Shown: piece by piece, positions 6,392 through 10,525 of the stretch
Layout: each line of letters opens with the position of its first letter
Position numbering within the stretch: the stretch's first letter is position 1
Origin: Bacteroidales bacterium
GTDB lineage: Bacteria; Bacteroidota; Bacteroidia; Bacteroidales; UBA7960
Assembly (NCBI GenBank): GCA_007131895.1
Contig: SLPR01000085.1
Coordinates: forward strand, 1-10,525
Direction: 5' to 3'
DNA: 10,525 nt
Translations under genes and position numbers: made by a program
The notes under the pieces: model-generated
Seen by the model: the letters and a program-made list of their open reading frames with translations, nothing else
Told to the model about the DNA's origin: nothing
Database searches by the model: none

Positions 6392-7495
6392 TTACTCCTC
6401 CTGCTCCATTTCTTCTATGAGGATTTCCACGATGCGTTTGGCGGCTTTGCCATCCCACATTTCCGGGATACGGCTGGGCTTGAGAACCCCCTTGAGTACA
6501 TCTTCGGCGGCTTTTTCTGCCTTCTCGAAATCAAATCCCACCAGCTGGTTGGTGCCCACATCCATGGTTACAATCCGCTCGGTGTATTTCTTCACGGTAA
6601 TGCACTGTGCACTCAGGTAAGTAGTCTCTTCCTGGATGCCTTCGCTGTCGGTAATGACCGCTTCGGCATTGTACATCAGAGCAAGGAAATCAATGTAAGG
6701 AAGCGGACCGCTAAGCAAAATGCCGGCAGGAAAATCTTTGTAGCGGTTTTCTTTGGTGAATTTGCTGTGGATATAGCCCGGCAAAAGCCATACTACCTTG
6801 CACTTTTGGCTCAATCTAATGATCATATCGGTAATTTCCTTCAGGTTTTCCTCATTTTCGAGGTTCTCTGCCTGGTGGAAAGTAGCCAGTATATAGTTTT
6901 CTTCTCCCAGTTTCAGTGTTTCCAGCACGTCCGATTCTTCCATATCAGACCAGTATAGCTCCAGGGCATCCACCAGCGTGTTGCCGGTAAAATGGATATT
7001 GTCGCTGTCGCTTCCTTCGTCGCGCAGGTTTTTCATGGCGCTGTGCTCGCTCACAAAATGGTATTCGCACAACACATCAGTGAGAATGCGGTTGATCTCT
7101 TCGGAATTGTATTTCTCAAAGCTACGCAAGCCGGCATCGATATGGGCAATGGGAATCTGCATCTTGGAAGCAGTAATGCCAAAGGCCAGGGTGGCATCCT
7201 GGTAGCCGGAAAGGATGATCAGGTCAGGCATTTCTTCCAACAGGAATTTCTCCACCTGCAGCATGGTATTGGCAGTCTGGGCGGCATGACTGCCATACCC
7301 TACGGGAATATAATGAGCAGTTTTGGGGAAGTCCAGATCCTTAAAAGAAGAAAGTGACTTGCTCTCATCCTCTTCATAACCGGCATGACAAATGAGGTGT
7401 TTCACTTCTTTGCGGTATTTTTTAAACGCTTTATCTACAGAAGCAATTTTGAGCAAATTTTGTGGTGAAGCAGCAAAGCTGATGACTTTCTTCAT
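6392..7495 (-). CDS. Divergent UDP-N-acetylglucosamine 2-epimerase-like protein (WecB family)
   Basis: 367 residues, the usual length of non-hydrolysing UDP-GlcNAc 2-epimerases, which make UDP-ManNAc for surface polysaccharides in the cytosol. Family landmarks are seen in order: PDLIILSG (90-97), IPIAHIDAGLRS (114-125), SEEINRIL (131-138), TGNTLVDAL (170-178), TFHQAENL (205-212), TDSEGIQEE (282-290) and the stretch from YTERIV to GTNQLVG (304-320). Several key positions differ from E. coli WecB. The opening GTRPE motif reads AASPQ (8-12), the catalytic Asp of GDTTT is replaced by Y98 (GYQDATLA), the next catalytic Glu is D120, and SDSGG is TDSEG. H207 and E132/E133 are kept. The fold is therefore clear but the reaction is not; it could act on another sugar nucleotide or have lost activity. 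It lies alone on the minus strand, near the Wzi-like gene, with repeats on both sides. ATG at 7495 is chosen for the family-like N-terminus; no Shine-Dalgarno is seen. Confidence 0.8.
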   Translation of the reverse strand: MKKVISFAASPQNLLKIASVDKAFKKYRKEVKHLICHAGYEEDESKSLSSFKDLDFPKTAHYIPVGYGSHAAQTANTMLQVEKFLLEEMPDLIILSGYQDATLAFGITASKMQIPIAHIDAGLRSFEKYNSEEINRILTDVLCEYHFVSEHSAMKNLRDEGSDSDNIHFTGNTLVDALELYWSDMEESDVLETLKLGEENYILATFHQAENLENEENLKEITDMIIRLSQKCKVVWLLPGYIHSKFTKENRYKDFPAGILLSGPLPYIDFLALMYNAEAVITDSEGIQEETTYLSAQCITVKKYTERIVTMDVGTNQLVGFDFEKAEKAAEDVLKGVLKPSRIPEMWDGKAAKRIVEILIEEMEQEE

Positions 7496-7577
7496 AAAAA
7501 TGGGATTTTTTTTTACACAGGGCCGGTCTGTCAGTTCCGTTTTTCGAATCCCAAAACCGGCATCGCAAATTACGAAG

Positions 7578-7585
7578 TAAAGATA
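7578..7585 (-). promoter_or_regulatory. Possible -7 element for the epimerase-like gene
   Basis: On the minus strand the bases read TATCTTTA, one base from TAnnTTTG, 82 bases upstream of the ATG at 7495. No TTTG is seen at the expected -33 distance, so this is only a candidate. Confidence 0.3.
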
Positions 7586-7663
7586 GGAATTTTTTGTTTA
7601 GTCCGCGGAGCGTTAAAAAGCCCGAAGCTTCCGGAAAAAGCACCTGTCTGTTATTACCATCCC

Positions 7664-7678
7664 TGCAAATGCCGCTTA
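7664..7678 (+). repeat. TGCAAATGCCGCTTA repeat, copy 1
   Basis: The same 15 bases recur at 7932-7946, and the flanks remain similar (CG and a GTTA/GTTG a few bases on). In the second copy the sequence is the right arm of a perfect hairpin; here only part of it is present. Confidence 0.65.
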
Positions 7679-7726
7679 GCGGGACAGTTAAGGACTGAAG
7701 AATTGGTGCATTGTCGCAAACGAAAC

Positions 7727-7756
7727 TTTTCACTTTTACTTTTTCACTTTAAAGGG
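7727..7756. repeat. CTTTTCAC-type repeat family D, copy 2
   Basis: ACTTTTCACTTTTACTTTTT followed by CACTTTAAAG, matching the copy at 6352-6390 in the same orientation apart from about six missing bases. Confidence 0.55.
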
Positions 7757-7766
7757 AGGGATGTCC

Positions 7767-7800
7767 GAAGGACAGGGTGGGTCAAAACAAACAAAAAATC
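7767..7800 (+). repeat. GAAGGACAG/GTCAAAACAAA repeat, copy 1
   Basis: GAAGGACAG, four variable bases, then GGTCAAAACAAA; a second copy is at 7962-7991 in direct orientation. The start of this copy also forms the small hairpin TGTCC-GAA-GGACA (7762-7774). Confidence 0.6.
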
Positions 7801-7814
7801 ACTACGTGATTTTT
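7794..7814. repeat. AT-rich perfect hairpin, possible terminator
   Basis: AAAAATCAC (7794-7802), loop TAC, GTGATTTTT (7806-7814): a perfect 9-bp stem whose A- and T-rich ends resemble a weak bidirectional terminator. No gene on either strand clearly ends into it. Confidence 0.45.
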
Positions 7815-7865
7815 AATAACTGCGCCTTTGCGGTTCTGCGAGAAGTATAAAGACATAAAGGACGA

Positions 7866-7910
7866 GAGCGGAATTAACTTCATTGAGCTCCCTGCGGTCG
7901 GTTGCAAATT
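7866..7910 (+). repeat. Dispersed repeat family A, copy 2
   Basis: Starts GAGCGGAATT and contains TTGAGCTCCCT and CGGTCGGTTG; matches the reverse complement of 6229-6280. The right terminal inverted repeat found in copy 1 has decayed here (AAATTATCC in place of AATTCCGC). Confidence 0.7.
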
Positions 7911-7922
7911 ATCCTGTGTTCA

Positions 7923-7945
7923 AAGCGGCATTGCAAATGCCGCTT
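7923..7945. repeat. Perfect 10-bp hairpin (AAGCGGCATT / AATGCCGCTT)
   Basis: Arms 7923-7932 and 7936-7945 with a GCA loop. It contains the second copy of the TGCAAATGCCGCTTA repeat and begins 12 bases after repeat A copy 2, so the two may be parts of one dispersed palindromic unit. Confidence 0.7.
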
Positions 7946-7961
7946 AACGTGAGAGTTGTAA

Positions 7962-7991
7962 GAAGGACAGCGCAGGTCAAAACAAAGAATC
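7962..7991 (+). repeat. GAAGGACAG/GTCAAAACAAA repeat, copy 2
   Basis: Direct copy of 7767-7800, 195 bases downstream, with four differing bases in the middle. Confidence 0.6.
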
Positions 7992-8015
7992 GCGGAGAGA
8001 TGATTCAAAATAAAT

Positions 8016-8043
8016 CACTAATTTGGCACCCTTAAAATTAGTG
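8016..8043. promoter_or_regulatory. 9-bp inverted repeat just upstream of the Wzi-like start
   Basis: CACTAATTT (8016-8024) and AAATTAGTG (8035-8043) are perfect inverted repeats with a 10-base loop, ending 9 bases before the ATG at 8053. The position fits an operator or a 5' UTR hairpin. No clear -7 promoter element is seen between here and the gene. Confidence 0.45.
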
Positions 8044-8052
8044 TACAATCCT

Positions 8053-9735
8053 ATGCAAAAACTGCTGATAACCCTCGCACTGACCCTGCTTACCATTTTT
8101 ACTTCTCTGGGACAAACCGCCTGGCAGCATGTGAGCGACCGGGGCATCTACAATTTCATGGATGAACTGGCCGGCATGCACATTATCGATATCACCACGG
8201 CGGTGAAGCCCTATTCAAGAAAAGAGATTGCTTCTGCACTGCAACAGGCTGAAAGCCAATGGCCGCAGCTTACGTCATCGCAACGGGCCCGCCTGGATCA
8301 TTACCTGCAGGAATACGCCATGGAGCGGGATGAGCTGAAGCGGGGGAACTGGCAACTCTACGGACGCGACACCACCCTGTCGGTGCACCTGCTCCCGCCC
8401 GAAATTACCTACCGCGACAGCCTGCTTCGCATGACCATGCGACCGGTTTACGGCTACCGCAACTTCTCGGGAGGAAACCAGAATTTCTGGGCCACCTACG
8501 GCGGGGCGGAAGCCATAGCCTATATCGGCAACAACTGGACGGTGTATGCCAGCCTGCGCGACAACTACCAGGCCGACCAGCGCCTGGCACAACCCACCTG
8601 GCTGGTGCAGGAACCCGGGGGAACCTATAAGGTACAAACCGGTGGCGGCAAAGGAGGCGAATTCAGCGAAATGCGCGGCGGCGTGACCTACAACTGGAAC
8701 TGGGGCACCATCGCCCTGGTGAAAGACCACCTGCAGTGGGGCGACAATGAAAACGGAGCCAATATCTTCTCCGGACGTACCCCCTCCTTCCCCATGATAA
8801 AGCTGCATGCCAACCCGGCCCACTGGATCGAACTCAACTATTACCACGGCTGGCTGGTGTCGGAAGCTGTCGACAGCGTTCGATCAATTTTTCCTGAAGA
8901 AGGACGTAACAGAACCGTAAACCGCTCCATGTATATTGCAGCCAACATGATCACCGTAAAACCGGTACCCAGGCTGCACTTCTCCTTTGGCAACTCCATT
9001 GTATATGGTGATATGCCCGTACAGCCGGCATACCTCATTCCCGTATTATTTTATAAGTCAGTCGGACACACCATTCACTGGGGCACCAACATGCAGAACA
9101 GCGCCATGTACTTCAACCTGAGCTCACGCCAGATCCAACACCTGCACCTGCATGCCACCTATTTCATTGATGAGTTTTCCATACGCCGTGTGGGCAACCC
9201 CGACCGACACAATTTCACCGGGTTCAAAGGGGGGTTCTCGCTCACCGACTGGCCGCTGCGCAATATTTTCCTGGCGGCAGAATACACCTTTACCAATCCC
9301 ATCACCTACCTGCACGACGAGCCAACTACGCGTTTCCGCTCCAACCGCTACAACCTGGGGCACTACCTGGAAGACAATGCAGAAGAGTTTTTTGCCACCC
9401 TGCGCATCTACCCGGTAAGCACGCTTGAGCTGGCTGCAACCTACACACACGCCCGCAAAGGAAACCACTACCAGTACATCCGCGGCCGGCGCGACCCGCG
9501 CATCGACGAGATGCCCGTGATGGAGGAAATCACCTGGGAAAACCGCAACATCACCTTTGAAGCCACCTACCGCCCCATGACCAACTTCAGGGTTTTTGCC
9601 AAATACGCCATATCCGACATCCAGGGATATGATGTGGATGGAGAAACTGCACAATACTACCTTGATCTGTTTTCACCGCAATACCTACATGGGAAGAACA
9701 ATGTGCTGGAGGTGGGGTTTGGATTGGGTTTTTAA
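8053..9735 (+). CDS. Capsule assembly Wzi-family outer membrane beta-barrel protein
   Basis: 560 residues from ATG 8053. An in-frame TTG at 8023 would add ten residues in front of the signal peptide, so the ATG is preferred: MQKLLITLALTLLTIFTSLG is a classical signal peptide with cleavage likely before Q21. Next comes a short helical region (about 25-100; IYNFMDELAGMHIID, then KPYSRKEIASALQQA) typical of Bacteroidota Wzi-like proteins. The rest, about 120-560, is a run of alternating aromatic beta strands rich in Gly, Asn, Tyr and Trp, ending in GFGLGF, with the terminal Phe that marks many outer membrane barrels. In E. coli, Wzi binds capsular polysaccharide at the outer surface. Supportive blocks are GGAEAIAYIGNNWTVYASLR, ALVKDHLQWGD and ELNYYHGWLVS. 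The role fits the nearby flippase and epimerase-like genes. GC content looks higher than in the T9SS gene at the left edge. Another porin-like function cannot be excluded. Confidence 0.75.
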   Translation: MQKLLITLALTLLTIFTSLGQTAWQHVSDRGIYNFMDELAGMHIIDITTAVKPYSRKEIASALQQAESQWPQLTSSQRARLDHYLQEYAMERDELKRGNWQLYGRDTTLSVHLLPPEITYRDSLLRMTMRPVYGYRNFSGGNQNFWATYGGAEAIAYIGNNWTVYASLRDNYQADQRLAQPTWLVQEPGGTYKVQTGGGKGGEFSEMRGGVTYNWNWGTIALVKDHLQWGDNENGANIFSGRTPSFPMIKLHANPAHWIELNYYHGWLVSEAVDSVRSIFPEEGRNRTVNRSMYIAANMITVKPVPRLHFSFGNSIVYGDMPVQPAYLIPVLFYKSVGHTIHWGTNMQNSAMYFNLSSRQIQHLHLHATYFIDEFSIRRVGNPDRHNFTGFKGGFSLTDWPLRNIFLAAEYTFTNPITYLHDEPTTRFRSNRYNLGHYLEDNAEEFFATLRIYPVSTLELAATYTHARKGNHYQYIRGRRDPRIDEMPVMEEITWENRNITFEATYRPMTNFRVFAKYAISDIQGYDVDGETAQYYLDLFSPQYLHGKNNVLEVGFGLGF

Positions 9736-9738
9736 TTG

Positions 9739-9776
9739 GGTTGAGGCAGAGGTTGAGGTTGAGGTTGAGGCTGAGA
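9739..9776 (+). repeat. GAGGTT hexamer tandem repeat
   Basis: Imperfect hexamer array: GGTTGA, GGCAGA, then GGTTGA three times, then GGCTGA. It starts four bases after the stop codon of the Wzi-like gene. The motif returns at 9829-9851 (GTTGAAAGGTTGAGGTTGAGG). Confidence 0.75.
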
Positions 9777-9782
9777 GGGTCA

Positions 9783-9817
9783 GGAACTTCCAGCTTTTGC
9801 AAGAACTGGAAGCTTCC
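9783..9817. repeat. Imperfect hairpin downstream of the Wzi-like gene
   Basis: GGAACTTCCAG (9783-9793) pairs with CTGGAAGCTTCC (9806-9817) with one bulged base. It could end transcription of the Wzi-like gene, but no T tract follows. GAAGCTTCC-type motifs also occur at 7624-7633 and in reverse near 10135. Confidence 0.5.
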
Positions 9818-9919
9818 GGGTCGAAAAGTTGAAAGGTTGAGGTTGAGGAGGAAAAAAGGTGACAGGTGAAAGAACCAGAAGTTTCCAAATAAAGGGCGAA
9901 AACCGTCATTAATCGCACC

Positions 9920-9934
9920 TGCCCCGGAGGGGCA
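9920..9934. repeat. TGCCCC/GGGGCA palindrome
   Basis: A 6-bp stem with a GGA loop, followed by AAAATATCGATAGCATA. From memory, similar strings recur between genes in Bacteroidota genomes; that could not be checked here. Confidence 0.5.
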
Positions 9935-10209
9935 AAATATCGATAGCATACAGGGTTATCTTCAGCAAAGGCGCCGGAAAAGATTGTTGAAATAAGAAAA
10001 GAAGGTGATGCCGGCGCAATAGCAGCAGATTCAGAGGTTAACGTTAAGGCCCACACATGTAATCTCTTCCTCCTCCATTCTGCGCTTAGCTTGCGGTGTA
10101 CTTTGACGTTTTAATCCGGACGTTTCCGGTTCCTCCGGAAGCTGGAAAGTCCTCTCCTCAGTCTATTCTCTGGCCTCTTTTATCTTGTTATTGGTATCTT
10201 GTATCTCGT

Positions 10210-10241
10210 CTCTGTTCTCTGATATCCCCAATTTTTTCTCA
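10210..10241 (+). repeat. 32-bp direct repeat, copy 1
   Basis: Starts CTCTGTTCTCTG and ends CCCCAATTTTTTCTCA; identical over 32 bases to 10275-10306, with 33 bases between the copies. Confidence 0.9.
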
Positions 10242-10262
10242 GTTCAACATCAACAACGCCGG

Positions 10263-10277
10263 GAGGTTGGCAACCTC
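10263..10277. repeat. GAGGTTG/CAACCTC palindrome
   Basis: A 7-bp perfect inverted repeat around one central G, placed between the two 32-bp repeats and overlapping the first three bases of the second. Confidence 0.6.
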
Positions 10278-10306
10278 TGTTCTCTGATATCCCCAATTTT
10301 TTCTCA
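10275..10306 (+). repeat. 32-bp direct repeat, copy 2
   Basis: Exact copy of 10210-10241. Together with the 33-base spacer, which contains a palindrome, it looks like a small duplication rather than a CRISPR array. Confidence 0.9.
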
Positions 10307-10324
10307 CACCGGTTGAGTAAATTC

Positions 10325-10525
10325 CTAATCCGGAGTACTTAAAACGAATTGCTCAAAATTATCCCGGTGGATGATGAATGGTTCTACCTTATAAGCGTTG
10401 GTAAAGGTTTTAGGTATCTTAGCTTTAGCTTTGGGGTTCCACTTAAATTCAAATGCAAATATTTTTCCCTCACGCTCTTCAATATAGTCTATTTCCTGTT
10501 TTTGGGCAGTACGCCAGAAATACGA
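10325..10525 (-). CDS. C-terminal end of a DUF4143-type ATP-binding protein (5' partial)
   Basis: Read on the minus strand from the window edge, the frame encodes 66 residues and a TAG stop (plus-strand 10325-10327). The sequence begins SYFWRTAQKQEIDYIEE and continues with a GKIFAFEFKWNPKAK stretch, then IPKTFTNAY. This is the typical tail of the AAA-ATPase/DUF4143 family common in Bacteroidota: an ATPase domain comes first, DUF4143 last, and the last part has a PD-(D/E)xK nuclease-like core. Here D13 and E26-x-K28 (numbered from the edge) fit that motif. The cellular role of the family is not well settled. The ATPase domain lies outside the window, so whether the gene is intact cannot be told. 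It points toward the repeat-rich stretch at 9736-10324. Confidence 0.8.
   Translation of the reverse strand, partial: SYFWRTAQKQEIDYIEEREGKIFAFEFKWNPKAKAKIPKTFTNAYKVEPFIIHRDNFEQFVLSTPD

Larger units (their letters stand above)
7496..8052. other. Repeat-rich gap between divergent genes
   Basis: No protein-coding sequence is supported between the epimerase-like gene (-) and the Wzi-like gene (+). The gap holds a possible minus-strand promoter near 7578-7585, CCGGAAGCTT-like palindromic motifs (7624-7635), CTTTTCAC repeats (7727-7756), two copies of a GAAGGACAG/GTCAAAACAAA repeat, small hairpins, a TGCGnCTTTGCGnTTCTGCG stretch (7820-7841), repeat A copy 2 and a palindrome at the start of the next gene. 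Confidence 0.6.
9736..10324. other. Non-coding repeat-rich stretch
   Basis: No gene is supported in these 589 bases; the open frames that exist have no coding character. The stretch holds GAGGTT tandem repeats, a hairpin after the Wzi-like gene, a GCCCC/GGGGC palindrome, a TTCCGG/CCGGAA hairpin (10124-10140), a quasi-repetitive TATCTTGTATCTCGTCTCT section (about 10180-10215) and a 32-bp direct repeat. Confidence 0.6.

Noticed and set aside
8023..8052. TTG at 8023 as the start of the Wzi-like gene
   Set aside because: It would put ten non-hydrophobic residues before a clean signal peptide and would lie inside the inverted repeat; the ATG at 8053 gives a normal signal sequence.
6392..9735. Capsule operon made of the epimerase-like and Wzi-like genes
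   Set aside because: The two genes are on opposite strands, 557 bases apart, with repeats between them; functional relation is possible but co-transcription is not.
9685..10056. Minus-strand open frame of 123 residues across the gap after the Wzi-like gene
   Set aside because: It starts outside any promoter context, runs through tandem repeats and palindromes, overlaps the end of the Wzi-like gene, and shows repeat-derived residues (Ser-Thr runs).
9947..10112. Plus-strand frame reading KIVEIRKEGDAGAIAAD, a possible gene remnant
   Set aside because: No start codon, ends in low-complexity sequence, and no family is recognised; too weak to call a pseudogene.
10210..10306. Possible CRISPR array from two 32-bp repeats with a 33-base spacer
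   Set aside because: Only two repeats, no cas genes in view, the repeat is low-complexity, and the spacer contains a palindrome that overlaps the second repeat. A local duplication explains it better.

Overview
The window looks like a chromosomal segment of a member of the Bacteroidota, probably class Bacteroidia. The evidence is a type IX secretion C-terminal sorting domain on the first protein, a Bacteroidota-type promoter (TTTC, 19 bp, TACCTTTG) before the aminomutase gene, almost no Shine-Dalgarno sequences before the main genes, a Bacteroidota-style Wzi-like outer membrane protein, and a DUF4143-type ATPase tail. Genus cannot be told from the sequence.

Layout. 1-2022 (+): 3' part of a large secreted, aromatic-rich repeat protein ending in a T9SS type A sorting domain. 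2023-2129: a short leader with an SD-preceded 12-codon mini-ORF and the left arm of a 20-bp inverted repeat whose right arm covers the next start codon. 2130-3635 (+): Wzx/MATE-like polysaccharide flippase, ended by a hairpin that overlaps its stop codon. 3636-3860: promoter and a long leader. 3861-6077 (+): long KamA-family radical SAM aminomutase whose side-chain-binding positions look like glutamate rather than lysine 2,3-aminomutase. 6078-6391: repeat-rich gap with a strong nested hairpin. 6392-7495 (-): divergent UDP-GlcNAc 2-epimerase-like protein. 7496-8052: repeat-rich gap. 8053-9735 (+): Wzi-like capsule assembly outer membrane beta-barrel. 9736-10324: non-coding, with GAGGTT tandem repeats, small palindromes and a 32-bp direct repeat. 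10325-10525 (-): C-terminal end of a DUF4143 ATPase, cut by the window edge.

Three of the complete genes (flippase, epimerase-like, Wzi-like) fit surface polysaccharide export and assembly, and a T9SS cargo protein is compatible with that because such cargo can be anchored to lipopolysaccharide. They are not one operon: strands differ and repeat-filled gaps separate them. The aminomutase has no obvious partner here.

No clear new multi-gene system is visible. The observations most worth a second look are the leader/inverted-repeat arrangement in front of the flippase, the glutamate-type residues in the long KamA protein, the altered catalytic position in the epimerase-like protein, and related repeats that bracket that gene.
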